A stretch of DNA of 64,000 nt from Ottelia alismoides. Its lineage: Eukaryota > Streptophyta > Magnoliopsida > Alismatales > Hydrocharitaceae. This document shows, piece after piece, positions 1 to 12,969 of the stretch. Made by a program: the position numbers and the translations under genes. How positions within the stretch are numbered: the first letter of the stretch is position 1; every line of letters begins with the position of its first letter. The notes beneath the pieces are model-generated. The model saw only the letters and a program-made list of their open reading frames with translations, was not told the DNA's origin and ran no database searches. The stretch is from positions 310,001 through 374,000 of the forward strand of contig JAZKJV010000683.1 in assembly GCA_037367405.1 (NCBI GenBank). Reading direction: 5' to 3'.

Positions 1-222
1 TTTTCTCGGGGTTCAGCTTAGTCTGTATTTATTGTGTAAACACATCCTTCATTTTTCTTTCTTCTTTATTCTCTTATTTAAGTACAAAAAGTGTTAAAAA
101 TGCATATTTAACAAATGCTTGCAAAATGGTAATTTCTTGAAATAACTGGGTATTTACAGGTGTTTGACTAAAGAAATAAAGCTAAAATAAAAGAATAAAG
201 GTGATGAATCGTGGATTTATTA
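1..222 (-). mobile_element. C-type LTR, terminal fragment at window edge
   Basis: This stretch matches, in the same orientation, the last 220 bp of element Z's left LTR (about 19670-19890): the TCTCGGGGTTC block, an AT-rich run, then GCTAAAATAAAAGAATAAAG and the terminal inverted motif, here decayed to GATTTATTA at 214-222. On the minus strand it is the first 222 bp of a C-type LTR; the rest lies left of the window. It adjoins the leader of element Y, so it is probably an insertion into Y. Confidence 0.8.
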
Positions 223-1826
223 CCAGCATACGCGGGTAGTACATCTAGGCAGAACCTCTCATGCTGCTCTAGGGTGGTCGAGGGGGAACAAGGTGGAATC
301 AAACTCGGGTTTAGAGAGTGGGTCTTGGCTCTCTCGAGCCTGCCTAGATGAGTGGGGCGGAGTGCTCAAACGTTGTGCAACCAAGGGCTACCTAAGGGAC
401 CTCCAGCCCATCGTCGTGATCTGAAAAGAGGTGGATGTGATCTGGAATCAAAAAAGATCATAAATTAAAACCCCAATTCATCTACGCAACGCTGAGCTGA
501 TGACCATAAAAGTTCGATCCTTTGTCTTTTCAATTTTATTTAGGTCATAATTAAGTCTAATAGAGCGATTAAGCGAGCTAGTAGAAACCCGATGCTTCGA
601 AGAGACTAGCCCAATCCCAAAGCTAGATCTTTCCCAGCCAGTACAAGTTGTGGACCGTTTACAGCCTACCCATTTAACTTGCTCTACAAAGGATATCGCA
701 GCCCGCTTTACCGGAAACCCGAGCGATCCTCACAGGAGAACAATTAACCCCTAGACCAATAGTCTAACGAGAGTTCCGGTATGGATTTAGCTTAGTGTAC
801 GGGTCACTCTCTCATACAATCAAACCAAGCAATGAGGGGATGACTCTCCTAAAACAGATTTTTAGGTGAAGTGTCTTTTAAGATCAAGTTCGATTAGTAG
901 TCCCAATTTTATGATTATCACATTTTATGGTATTTTTCAATAAGAAAACAAATACCTAAAAAAATTTTTCATCTCCTGATTACTTAATAGTCCAAGAAAA
1001 TAGAGGGAGAAGTTGAAAAAGCTGATGCACTATCAAACACTATAATACATGCAAAGTCAGAGATGTGTACATGTCGCCAACACTCTTCATGTAAGGTGAT
1101 TCGCGCATAAATTTAAAGACTGAAATGTCAACTAACCTAAATGATGCAAGAAGAAAACGGTTTTAGATGAGCAATTTCTACACGCGAAGAACAATAGATA
1201 GCTAACTAGACTAAGTTCGGAGTCCAATCTTGAGAACCACTCGGTGTCCGCCACAACGGGTCCTGCTAGCGCTGTATGTGGTTCCTCACGGTGCGTGAAC
1301 TCAAGTCTAATTAAACTTATCTTTTGTTATGAGCTATTAATAAGGTCCAATTACGAACTATAGGTGCATGCAAATAATCAGGGAACCTTAATCAATTATG
1401 TCACAATCAGAGAAACTCCTGAATCTAAGGGCCAAATTCTTCGAGAATCAAATAAGAAAAGATGATAAATCAAAACCGACGAAAAACCGCGGTGAGGTCC
1501 CCTGAGCACCCCAGTGCTCGGCGAAATAGACCCCGATATAAGCCAATTGTCCAAAAAGTCTGAAGTCTCTGAATTATTACAATAACAAATATTCCACTAA
1601 AAGAAAAAGCTAATCTATCATATATAACTAATTTCTTCCTCCCCTTCTACTTCTCCTCGAGTGCGGTCACTCCAATCAAAAGTCGCAGAGTCCTCGGGCG
1701 GTTCCTCGCACAAAAAGCCAAGCAGAAGTGTGTCAGAAAAATAGTTATAACAAAAAGAGGTGAAAACAGTAAAAAGAAAATTGAAAAACGACTACTAAGC
1801 TGTGCTCCCCAGCAACGGTTCCATTC
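223..1826 (-). mobile_element. Element Y: 5' leader (untranslated internal region)
   Basis: Non-coding internal sequence of minus-strand element Y, running leftwards from its primer-binding site. From about 268 it aligns with the leader of Z (32691-33570, same orientation) and of W (54000-55381, opposite orientation). Shared blocks include the tract beginning GGTGGTCGAGGGGGAACAAGG and the tract around 500-800 with CGATCC and GGCCCAATCCTAAAGCTAGA-like sequence. No ORF of note is present. The first 45 bp (223-267) do not fit this alignment and instead resemble 3' UTR sequence. The gag start would lie further left but is displaced by the C-type LTR at 1-222. Confidence 0.75.
1806..1823 (-). other. 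Primer-binding site of element Y (tRNA-Asp-like)
   Basis: On the minus strand this reads TGGAACCGTTGCTGGGGA, 15 of 18 matches to the plant tRNA-Asp 3'-end complement (TGGCGCCGTTGCCGGGGA) used by Athila-group elements. It lies 3 nt from the LTR end at 1827, the same spacing as in element W. This fixes Y's strand and the inner edge of its 5' LTR. Confidence 0.85.
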
Positions 1827-1920
1827 TGATGAGCTGAAATTGAGGATCCAGGTTAAGTGATATCCAAGTTCGTTGCGACCTCAATCACTCAATCGGACTC
1901 AACAAGAAAATCAAGACCAT

Positions 1921-3286
1921 ACTTAAAACAATCACAAGCACAAAATCTAATGTAAGTGGTCTCTGTTATTTATTTAACATGGTATATCAACCAGCGTCGA
2001 ACACAAGGAGCACAGAAATGTACGAAGTAGTCGAGATCAACACAAGAAACACAAATTTTATTTAATTTTAATTTTTGCAAATATTTATAGTTTCCGAAAT
2101 TGAAAACAAACACACAAAAACTAAGGCACGCAGAAGCCTTCATAATTTTTAATTTGGTTAAAGGTACATAAAATTCAGAAATAAAAATATTTCTATTTTT
2201 CAAATATGCAGATATTTTTGGTAATTTTATGGAATTTTTCTGATTTTTATACAATTTTATATAAATGAAATAAATACAAAACAACAAGGTTATGTACAAC
2301 CTTGACTGGAGAGCAAATTTAAAATATCGAATATGCTCAAATGTCTTGGTTGTAATTTTTACGATAAAATAGATAAAAATACCCAACGACAGCAACTGAA
2401 ATATCATTTTTTTTATTTTTGTAAAATTTTTAATACTTTTATAAGATTTTTAGGCTTTTGTGATTTTTAGGGTTTTTATAAAGAGGACAACACCAAAATT
2501 ATACTTAAGAAAGAAAACACTAAAACCAAACACACAGAAACTTTTATGGAATTTTGTAGACTAATTTTAATTTTTTTTGATATTTTATAAAATAGACAGA
2601 CAAAACTACACTTAAAACAATCACAAAGCACAAAATTTAATGTAATGGTCTCCGTTATTATTTAACCTGGTATAGCGACTAGGGTCGAACATAAGGAGCA
2701 CAGAAATGTACGTAGTAGTCGAGATCAACAAAAGAAACACAATTTTTATTTAAATTTCATTTTTGCAAATTTTTATAGTTTTTAAAATATAAAAGAAACT
2801 CACAAAAGCTAAGGCACGGGGAAGCCTTCATAATTTTTATTTAGGCTAAAAATAAAAAGAACTCAGAAATAAAAATATTTTTATGTTTTTCATATGTTTT
2901 TGATGATTTTATGGAATTTTTCTATTTTTATAGAATTTTATAAAAATGAAATAAACACAAAGTAGCAAGGCAATGTACAACTTGGAATAAAGAGCAAATT
3001 TAATATATCAAATATGCTCAAATATCCTGGTCGTAATTTTTATGATAAGATAGACAACAATACCTAAGTACCACACTTGAAATATCATTATTTTGATTTT
3101 TGTAGAATTTTTAATGATTTTTATAAGATTTTTAGTCTTTTGTGATTTTTAGGGTATTTACAAAGGATAACGACATCGAAATGATATTAAAGTAAGAAAA
3201 CACTAAAATAAACATATAGAATTTTTTATGAAAATTTTGAGATTATTTATATATATATTTAGTATTTTATAAAAAATACAGACATG
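1921..3286. repeat. 689-bp direct tandem duplication inside Y's LTR
   Basis: The tract starting ACTTAAAACAATCACAA at 1921 recurs at 2610. Each unit then carries the GGTCTC-GTTATT tract, the AACMTGGTATAKC motif, GAACAYAAGGAGCACAGAAATG, GAAGCCTTCATAATTTTTA and a long AT-rich tail. Units are 1921-2609 and about 2610-3286, with many small differences, so the duplication is old. Other A-type LTRs in the window have only one copy. Confidence 0.8.
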
Positions 3287-4789
3287 TTCTTAAGTGTTTT
3301 TTTTATTTTTAAAAAATATAAAATAAAATTAAATCGAGTCACAAAAATTATCAAAAATATTACACATTAGCAGAAGCTAACAGTAATTTTTGTGGAATTT
3401 TTGGAGTTGATTTAATAATTATTTGATTAAAAAAACACGCACAGCATATTGGGACCTCTACAATTACTAGAAAGTTTATGGGCCAAAGTATAACATATGT
3501 AAATAGTTCAGAGCTATAATTGTAATTTAACCACTAATTCTCGCACATGCAGAATAAACAAGGCACAGGGGTATAACTACAGATACACCAAAGTGTCTAT
3601 TCAACGCGTAACAGTCAAAAACAAAAGGGCATACATGCAAATACACCAGATGAACACGTAAAACTACATGTGAGTTCAGTTCAACAGGACCAAAATGTAG
3701 ATCTTAAAAAGTTGAGGTCCAAATCGTAAATTACTCAACTACAACTTTATTTAAGAGACTAAATAACTATGCATGAAAGTGCGAGGGTAAAAGTGAAATA
3801 TACCCATGCTAGGGCATGTGGCCATGCGGGAGTGATCGTGGACATACGACTTTGATCGTTGCTGGAGCAGATCTGACGGTGCAGGGAATGCCCCCCTACG
3901 TGTGGTCAGATGCGCCAGGATGAGTCAGATATGATGGCTGTAAAGCTATGGCGGTCGGCGGCTGAGATATAATCTGGGCCGATCCAATGTGGGAGAAGAT
4001 GGAGGAAGAACAGCTCCTGGGCGATCTATGATCGGCGACAGGAGAAGATCCACCGGACTGATGAGCTCACTAAGGAGGGAAGGAGCGTCGTGAAGGTGAT
4101 GCGCGTATGGTGGCAAGCTCCGATACGAAAGGGAATGGTCAGATGACCGTACCGATGAAGGTGCGTCATTAGATGCTTCGACTGGGTAGTCGAGGGTCGA
4201 ATGAGGGTCTTTCGCACGTTCCAGGACCTGCAATGAGTACACCGCTCAGAGGCGCAGCTCCGGGGAGGGTTATTGCTGAGAAAATCATAGAGAAATGAGA
4301 GTGAATGGAGGTTGACTCCCGTCGAGGGTAAAGGAGGGGAGTTGCATCCCTAATCCCGACCAAAAGGTCGAGCCTAAGGGTGATCAGGGTATGGTGCAAA
4401 GGTGAGTGTGCACATGTTCGATCGATATGGAGACGAGGGAGAGACGACGCTCCGACGACCAAGGTAGAGCTGATGAACGTGCGACGGTGCTGGGAGAAAA
4501 GATGGAATCGAAAGGTAAAAGGAAGGCGATAGAAGGGATACCTGAAGATCTGGGAGGACTCCAGAGCTTTAGGCGAAGGTGGGCGACGAGGTATTGTCCT
4601 CAACCTCATTGCGGAAGGTGGGGAGGTTAGACGCGGCGAAAGCTCCGGCCACGTAGATTGAGCGACGTGAATACACCACCAAACTTCAATCCGAAGGGTC
4701 CCTCTCAAAGTTGTCACTCAACCTGAGGTGTCTAAGGGTGGAAGGAGGGGCGAGGCACGCGCGACGATGCTTGGAGGATGGAGGAGATG

Positions 4790-4796
4790 CTTTATA
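4790..4796 (-). promoter_or_regulatory. TATA box of Y's LTR
   Basis: Minus strand TATAAAG, in the context GCCTATAAAGCATC. The homologous position in other A-type LTRs also has a TATA motif (6193, 45752, 51670, 60678). It lies 200 bp downstream, in the LTR sense, of the inverted W-box-like pair at 4996-5006. Confidence 0.6.
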
Positions 4797-4995
4797 GGCT
4801 TCCCAAGGTTGTGAAAGAATTGGGTAAAGGCACGCAACATTAGGAAGATCCGTGCCTTCCTAGGGATCTACAAAGATGCTGGATCTCAAAAGGAGGTACG
4901 GGTAAAGATTCATATCAGAAGCAGTCTCGACCCAATCGGGAAAAAGGGAAGAACATGCTCCGACGAGAGGGTTGGGTCGGGTCAAGCCTGGAAGA

Positions 4996-5006
4996 GGTCA
5001 TTGACC
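4996..5006. promoter_or_regulatory. Inverted TGACC pair upstream of Y's TATA box
   Basis: GGTCATTGACC, a compact version of the inverted W-box-like pair found at the same place in the other A and B LTRs. W-boxes (TTGAC) are the known core target of WRKY factors; binding here is inferred. Confidence 0.45.
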
Positions 5007-5394
5007 GGCGGTTAATATTCAGGCCAACCAATCAAAAATTTTTTTACATAATACTTATAAATTCAATAAAAAAATAAATGATTTTAAATCAAAAAGTGTT
5101 CAAAATAATAAATATATGTTATTTTTTAAGGAATTTTTCTGTGATTTTTAATTTTTTTACGAAAAATAAATTAGGGTATTGATGAATCCCTGATTCTCGC
5201 TCTTTATTTATTTATTTTTGCTATTTTGGCAAAGCATCATGTAGATAAGTGTAAATGCAATAAGTTATCATTTGGCATGCATATGTTAACTGTAAATATT
5301 TAGCATGTATTTGTGCAAAAATAAAAGAATAAAGGAAAAGAAAAAGGAGGGAGGTATTTAGAATAAATACAGAGTGACCCGAACCACAAGAGAA

Positions 5395-5409
5395 GGTCAA
5401 ATATTGACC
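5395..5409. promoter_or_regulatory. U3 15-bp dyad (GGTCAA-ATA-TTGACC)
   Basis: Perfect 6-bp arms around a 3-bp spacer, 215 bp from the LTR start, directly before the conserved CTGATC and AAATAAGTAGAGAGAGATAG block. The same dyad occurs with compensatory changes in the other LTRs. Confidence 0.65.
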
Positions 5410-5972
5410 TGATCACCAATCAAAATAAGTAGAGAGAGATAGGGCCTACTCTAATTGTATATATCATTTACATATGTAGATAATTATTTTTTGATAGAAT
5501 AAAAATAATTTATTCTTTTTACCTCGTTGTTTTCTTTCTTAAAGAAAATAAAACAAAATAAAAATCAGAAAACTAAAAACTAAAATAAAATCATTTCTCA
5601 CTAGTACAAAATACATGTATACATACAACATTCTCTATTTATTATATAAAAATAAAATAAAAATTATTTTAGACTCCTAAAAACATGTTGTAAATAAATA
5701 AAATACAAAAATGGGGGTATTTGTATAAAAATAACAAAACAAAAATAATTGTACAAAATACATAGGTATATTTTACCTATATATAATACATTATATTGTA
5801 CAGAGATTAATTTATTTTTCATAAAAATAAATAAAAATCACAGAAAAATTCGTTGAAAAATAACAAACTTTTTTTATGTTGAAAACTTTTTGATTTAAAA
5901 TCACTTATTATTTTTTATCGAATTTATAAGTATTTTATAAATCCTAATTTTCTGATTGGCCGACTGGGATTG

Positions 5973-5986
5973 TTGACCATGGTCAA
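5973..5986. promoter_or_regulatory. W-box-like palindrome (TTGACCATGGTCAA)
   Basis: A perfect 14-bp palindrome of two head-to-head TTGACC boxes, 207 bp upstream of the TATA box of this LTR. Role as a WRKY-type enhancer is inferred from the motif only. Confidence 0.6.
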
Positions 5987-6192
5987 TGGTTCCTTCTTCC
6001 GAGGTCAGACCCGGATCCTGTTCGCCAAAGCCTCTTCTCGAAATTTTCCATCCCGACTCTATGTTCCGTTGGCCTTGAGATTTGGATTCGATAATCCTTG
6101 TACCTCCGACATCCTTGTGGGTCCTTTGGCCCATCCGATTCACCCTAGGGTTTCGTGCTTTAATCTGATCTTTCTGGACCCCCTAGGTGATC

Positions 6193-6199
6193 TATAAAG
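6193..6199 (+). promoter_or_regulatory. TATA box of solo A LTR
   Basis: TATAAAG in GTGATCTATAAAGCATT, at the same place as TATATAG at 45752 in X's LTR, with flanking homology (the GGGACC-TTCGGATTGGA tract about 90 bp downstream). Confidence 0.65.
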
Positions 6200-7011
6200 C
6201 ATTTTCTTTAGCCTCCAAAACAAGGGCAACTCGTTAATCACATCTTCTTCCACCCATAGACACATTCGAGCGAGTGACATCTTCCAGAGGGGCCCTTCGG
6301 ATTGGAATTTGGTGATCAGGAGACGTAACTCAGGCTCGTGGACGGAGTATGCCACCACGACAAGTCTCCCAGCCTTCCACAGCTCGATCGAGGCCATAAC
6401 CTCGCCTGCCACCTTCTCCTAAAGCTCCCAGATCTCATCTAGAACTTCAGTTACGCTTCATTTCCAGTTCATTTCCATATTCGATCCGTCCACCACATTA
6501 GCATCGTCGTACATTCATTTGCTCTGACCAGCTGGTCTGAGTCCCTATATCCACATATATCTACTCCGATCAAACCCTCTACACACGCCCCACCTTGCAC
6601 CGCAACCTGATCACCCTCAGGATCGACCACCAGGTCGAGATTGAGGTTCGGATCTCCTCTATCCCCTTCGCTGGAGATCGAATCCGACCCCACAGTCGCT
6701 TCTTTACACTTTTGCTCAAATAACCCCGACCGGAGCTTCGCTCCGAGTTATGCTTGACTTCTTAGGTGTTTGCGCGCGTAAGGACTCTAGTTCCAACCTT
6801 CAGAGAGTTTGCCATAGTAGCTCAAGGACCACCTGCATCGTGATGGTCATCTGACTGTTACCATTCGCATCGGAGCCTACAACTAGACGCGGATAACCTC
6901 CACGAAGCTCCTGCCCTTCTTTGCCATCGGTCTGGTGGATCTTCTCCCGTTGCTGATAAACGCAAAATAATCATCGGTCGTGCGTTCCACACAGGGCGGG
7001 AATGTTGTCGC

Positions 7012-10000
7012 TGCGGTTACCGACAAAAATCTTGTGTTCAATCAACAATTAACCCACAATAAAAATAGAGCAATGAATTGAGAAAATGTGGACTTAAAAT
7101 TTATTATAACTCTAAATGCAAATGTGTATAGGTGTAAGCACAAGTAGAGTTCAAACTCTGGAAGCTAACGGGAGGAGGAGGTAATATAGATGCACAAAAA
7201 TTCTGTCTTTTATCTCTTGTCCAATTATTGTTGTTTGTGGGTTTCTGATTTTATATATATTTATTTTATTTTTAGGTTTATAATTTCATATTTTTTATAT
7301 ATTTTTCATTTTTATATTTTCTTTTTCATTTAAATAATAGGTTATGTATATGTAAATGTCTATATATACATATGTAAATACAATATAAGTTATATATCGA
7401 TACTATATATATAAACATGTAAAAACAGATACAATATAGTAAACATAATGTTTTTGTGATTTTTATATTTTTCTAATTTTTTGTTATTTTTTTGGTATTT
7501 TTTCTAATTTTATGTACTTTTAAAGCCAAAAATATCCCAAATAAAGGATTAATATATATATATATAGTTCGAAATTAATATGGGTTTTAAAAATAATAGA
7601 TCCGTCCCAAAATTACCCAAATTAATTTTAATATACAAGTAACGGTATAAAGATAATTATAAATGAGAAACATCTATTTTTGGTATATTTGTAGAATTTT
7701 TAGATTTTTTGTTGGATTTTGGAGCTTTATGATTTTTATAAATTTCTTTTTCTTATTTTTAGGGTTTTTTGTTTTCTAGACTCAATGAATATCAAAATAC
7801 ACTATATATAAATTTTTTTGTAATTTTTCAAAATGTTTTTTTATTTTTTTTGGAATTTTTACTTGTAAACAAGGATTATTTATGCTCCTTTTTAATTTCA
7901 ATAAGTAGATTAAATGCAAAAATGCAAAGTGAACATGTGGAATGTAAGTACAATGCATGAAGCACCTAATCCTATTTTTGTGGATTTTTAGGAGCAAGTT
8001 AGCTATTTTTAATAAATAGATAAAACACACAAAAATATATGTCCTAGCAAGGGCATATTTGCAAATAAAATAAAGTCCAGAGGGATCTTTGCAAAAATCC
8101 CAAAATTTTTCAACATAATTAAAAAATTAATGAAATATTTAAAAATTCCAAAATATGTTAGGGCACAGACGCAATTAACATCATGTGGGACTACACGTGA
8201 TGTACACTGGGAGGGACCGAAATGCAATTAGTAGGAAGTTCAGGGTCCTCACAGTAATTTTCACAAAAATATATAACGTTAATCACATTAATTGGACTGG
8301 AAATTAATTACAAAAAGTAGCAGGGATATACAAGCAAATTTGCCATCTCACGTGGGACAACACGTGAGGTGACGTGGATTGGACCTAATTGCAATTACTG
8401 AAAGTACAGGGTCCTATTTGCAAAATGTTCACTTTTTATAATTCTATATTTTATTTACGTGACTAAAATATAAGTACAAAAATGTTGGGGCGAGATGTGC
8501 AAATTACCCCAATATAGGTGTGGGCGGACGACGGGATGCGTTTCACTTATCCACGTGGCGCTTCTCCAACAGCCAATGACTCTTAGGCGATTCGACAGTG
8601 ACGATTAGATCTCACGGTTGAGAACTACGGTCAAGGAGCACCTCGATTGGGTGACTGGGAATCGAATTGGAGCGGAGGGCTAATCCAACAGCTTAGAGGA
8701 TGCTCAGAAGAACAGGGAAGAACCCCGTTCCTCCCGAGCTTCAATTCGATGTAGCACGAGCGTTCGACCATTGAGAGGCAGGAAGTGGGTGCAAAACGTT
8801 GTTGGAACCCCTCCCCATCCCATGGTGTTGCTGGAAGGTTTGTTGGAGCTCTATCGATGGCCAGCGAGCTCTGCAAGAATAGGAGCTCCTGGAACCTCCT
8901 ACAAAATTGACTCCCTTTGGAGTCTTTTGGGCCTCCAGAACCTGCAATGCAACTCAGCACACAAAACCAAGGGGTTGAGGGCTCTTATTAGTCGAAGTGG
9001 ATGGGAAATGGGTGTGAAAGAGGTCTTCGGTGAGGGTGGTGGAGGTGGAGACCTTGATCTCCAGATCCAGTAGAGACCCGGTGAAATGAAGGGCCTGGGG
9101 CGTAGGGAAATTGAAGGGAAAGAAGTGGAGGTGGTTGCGAGGTGTAGGGATAGTCGGCAGCACGATGAGCATGTTCACTGGAGCAGAGCTTCGGCGAACT
9201 ATGAATCAGCCTTTCTACGCTAATCCTACAGGCTAATCACTAAAATAAATGCATGAATAAACTTCTAGAATCGAAATCTAGCTAAAGAAAGTAAATGATG
9301 CAGCTCTTACCTGCCGGCAAAGGCAGGGAGCAGAGGTCACCGACAACGGAGGCCTTGGGCGTACCTCCTCCTCCGCGAGCTCCAATCCTACTCAGGGGAC
9401 CTCCATCTATCACCTGGATGCACACTAGGCCGAAATGATGAAACTCTAGGGCTTGAAGATGGCCAAAAAGCATGGAGGAGGAAGGTGGAGTTATTTGTGA
9501 ACATAATGGTGGAGTTATTGACTGGTTGAGATTAAAGAATCTATGATATATACAAGGGTCCTAATGATCGGGCGTGAATGATGATGGACCTGGGAGTAAT
9601 TCCCATGAAGAGATCGAAGGTGATGGAGCGACATATCACCCGGTAAAAATGGTGGAAGTTGGGGGAAGAGATGGTTCTAGCACGTCAGGTCTTCAGATGG
9701 GACAATTGACCAGAGGTCAACAGTCCGCGTGTCTCCATTGGTCCACGTAGGCCGCTAAAAGACAAAAAATCATATTTTAATAGAAAATAATTACTTAAAA
9801 TAATAAATTATTTTATTATTTTTTGAGTATAAAATAAAAAATGCTTATTATTTAATGTAGTATTTTATTATATTTTTTGGCTTTATTTGTTAGTAGTTAA
9901 TTGTTATTAGTGTATTTATAGGTATATTCATCTATGTTTTGTACATTTTTATTTTTATTAAATATATTTTTATATAATTTTTATGATATTATTTGTACAC

Positions 10001-11001
10001 TTAAATAAATAGGTAAGTATATGGTGTAGGTGTATTCATAGGTATTTTACCTATGTTTCATGTACATGATTTTATTTTAATGTATTTTGTTGAGTTTTAT
10101 TTTAGTTTTGTATAGAATATGTATAATATTTACTAAATTATAAAAATATGAATGAATAAAGAATAAAAGAATATATTTCCCCTTTTATTGATATACATAT
10201 ATAACATAGATATTTCATCTATATTTTGACATAGTTTTATTTATTTTCCATTTTATTTTAGGTTTTATTCTAATTTTAATATAAATATATGTTGTAAATA
10301 ATATTTACAAAATTATAAAAATATGTATTTGTAAAAATAATAAATAATGAATAAATCGAATATTTTAATCAATAAAATGTACAATGAGGGCCCAAAACCT
10401 AACTTTCACCCAGTAACTCCAAAAAATATGAAACCAGAACCATTAAATAGCTTGTTAAAAGTTTCATACAATTAGAGGTGATTTGATATGTTTTGAGTTT
10501 TTATTTGAAAGATATGGGTCTGGAAGTTTGGTTTTTAGCTTTTAATTTTGTGTATAAAATGAACACAGAGTATTATTTTCGTACAAACTCAATTTTTTAT
10601 TTTTATTTACATTATTATCTACAACTTTTATTTACAAAGTTTCTTTATTTGATGAATAAATAATAAGAATAAGATAGGTGTCAAAAATGAATAAATGATG
10701 AATATAAGAATTTGGGTTTTATTGTATATTTGTCCCTTATATCCTCCTACTTTATTTTTTGTCGATCAATTCTATTCTGGACTTGGTCTTGGGGTTAGGG
10801 TCATAAAATATTAGCAATATTTTATTCATTTTTCTTTTCTTCTCTTAATCTATAATTTTTTCATTAAAAACCTTATTTTATATACAAATAATACAATAAA
10901 TAATGAATGTTATTATGCATAAATTGATGCTATTTACATGCATTAGCTAGGGTTTTAAGGCCAAAATGATATAATAAAGGTGATGAAATGGAGATTCATC
11001 A
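7012..11001 (-). mobile_element. Solo B-type LTR nested in the solo A LTR
   Basis: This 3990-bp LTR begins TGCGGTTACC at 7012 and ends GATTCATCA at 11001. A perfect 5-bp target duplication GTCGC flanks it (7007-7011 and 11002-11006), and the host A LTR continues without loss. On the minus strand it starts TGATGAATC like the other types but has its own middle and end. Two relatives are at about 23401-27148 and 48082-49646. No internal region is attached. It is the deepest and therefore one of the youngest insertions here. ORFs up to about 110 codons in its GC-rich core (8500-9200) are not shared with its relatives and are not called. Confidence 0.9.
9706..9720. promoter_or_regulatory. W-box-like inverted pair (TTGACCAGAGGTCAA)
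   Basis: Two head-to-head TTGACC boxes in the B-type LTR, upstream of its GC-rich core. The nearest TATA-like motif in LTR sense is GTATATATC near 9545-9554, about 150 bp away, closer than in the other copies. Confidence 0.5.
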
Positions 11002-12954
11002 GTCGCCGATCGAAGCTTGCCCAGGAACTGTTCTTCTAAACCCCCTCTACCCCGTCGAGTCGACCCGACTCTACCAGACTTGATCTCAGCCGCCGACCGA
11101 CGCAGCCTTTTGGCCGTTAGATCTGACGCCTGACGCATCTGCGCCCCACGTTCCCGACATATCTTGGGGCATCAGATTTGACACAGCAAAGGATCTGAGT
11201 CGCATGTCTACACCGGTCCGGAGTCTGCCACGTGTCCCCCACGCGTACTACATGCGTTCGCCGAGGTTATATTGCATTATTTTCCCTACAGTATTCATGT
11301 TTTATTTTCTAGTTTGTTAAATAAAGTTGTAGTTCAAACTTTTTGCATATTAGACCCTATTTTTCTAGTTTTTGCACTATAGTCCTCCGAGTTAGGATAC
11401 GCGTGCACACGCATGTGATTTTGTGGTGTTTTTGCATATCTTGCCCTGCATGTTCTAACTGTTATATTTTGAATAAAATATTTTTATATTTGCAAAAATA
11501 CCCCTAGGCATGATTTAACTGGCATGTGCGTATATTATGTGTGATTTTTGTGATTATCCCCTTGGACTTTTTGTTTGTGTTACTGTTTGGTCTGGAAACT
11601 TTAAGATAATTGCAGACATGTCATTACAACATGTGTCCCTTGTTTTTAATCAAATAATTATTAAATCAACACCAAAAATTCCCCAAAAATTACGATTAGA
11701 TCCTTCTAATGTGTAATAATTTTGGTAATTTTTGTGTCTCGGTTTAATTTTAGTTGATATTTTCTAAAAATCAAAAACCCCTAAAAACGTGTCTGTCTAT
11801 TTTATTAAATACTAAGAAATATAAAAATATCTTCAAAAATTCTAAAAAAATTCTGTGTGCTTGTTTTGGTGTTTCCTCACTTTATTATCATTTTTGTGCT
11901 ATTATCTTTTATGAAAACCCTAAAAATCACAACATACAAAAAAACTAAACTTCTAAAATCATTAAAAATTCTATAAAAAGCAAAAAAATGAGATTTTAGG
12001 TTTTGTAGTTAGATATTTTTCTCTACTTTATCATAAAAAGTGCAACCAAGACGTTTTGGCAATGTTAGCATTTTAAAGTTGCCTTTTGGTCAGGGTTGTA
12101 CATTGTGTTTCTATTTTGAGTTAGTTTCAAAATCCTATAAAAATCAGAAAAAGACCACAAAATTACCAAAAAAATTCTACATATTCTAAAAACATAAAAA
12201 TATTTGTATTCTTGAATTTAGTCTCTTTATAGCATAAATAAAAATAGTAAAGGCTTCTTTGTGCATCGTTTTGTCCCTTCTTCTGAAAAATATAAAAATT
12301 TGCAAAAGAAAACAAAAATAAATAAAATTTACTGACATTGACTACTTCGTAATTTTTCGGTGCTCCTTGTTTTCAACCCTGGTCGCTATACCAGGTTAAA
12401 CAAATAACAGAGACCACTTACATCATATTTTTGTGCTTTGATTGATTGATTTGTGTGGTCTATTTTTCTTGTTAATCGTGCCTCATGATTCGGGTCACAA
12501 CGACCCTTAAAAACTACTTAACTTGAGTTTCCGGGGTAGTCACTAGGTATATACAATATATAGTAGTATATACATGTATAATATACCTATGTATTTTGTA
12601 CAATTATTTTTATTTTGTTATTTACATAAAAACCCTGATTTTGTATTTTATTTATTTACCATGTATTTTTAGGAGTCTAAAATATTTTTATTTTATTTTT
12701 GTTATTTATTTACATGTATCTAATAAATAGGGAGTGAAACATAACTAGATGTATTTTGTACAAGTAAGAGAGGATTTTATTTTAATTTTTGTTTTATTGT
12801 TCTGATTTTTATTTTATTTTTAGGACTATATTCAAGTTGGTAAAAAGAACATATTATTCTTATTTTATCCAGAAATAATTAGTTACATGTATAAGTGATA
12901 TATAGAATATAGAGTACGCCCTATCTCTCTCTACTTACTTTTATTTGGCGATCA

Positions 12955-12969
12955 GGTCAAAGCTTGACC
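12955..12969. promoter_or_regulatory. U3 15-bp dyad of Y's LTR (GGTCAA-AGC-TTGACC)
   Basis: Perfect 6-3-6 dyad about 220 bp from the start of Y's minus-strand LTR (13188), flanked by CTATCTCTCTCTACTTACTT on one side and TCTCTTGGGGTTCGGGTCAC on the other, the same block as in every A and C LTR. Confidence 0.65.

Larger units (their letters stand above)
5180..12545 (+). mobile_element. Solo A-type LTR inserted in Y's LTR (itself interrupted)
   Basis: A plus-strand LTR starting TGATGAATCC at 5180 and ending GTCACTA at 12545. It is flanked by the 5-bp target duplication GGTAT (5175-5179 and 12546-12550), and the Y LTR resumes exactly after it. It contains the B-type LTR 7012-11001 with its own duplication; the net length is 3371 bp, full size for the family. 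No primer-binding site, coding region or second LTR is attached, so it is a solo LTR left by LTR-LTR recombination. It has a TATA box at 6193 and both dyads described below. Its 3' end has drifted from TCATCA. Confidence 0.88.

Noticed and set aside
4169..4717. 182-codon ORF (minus) in the GC-rich core of Y's LTR, with partial similarity to frames at 45831-46040 in X's LTR
   Set aside because: The similarity comes from DNA conservation of the LTR core; starts are non-ATG, the solo A LTR (6270 on) has stops in the same frame, and ORF lengths differ between copies. Not supported as a gene.
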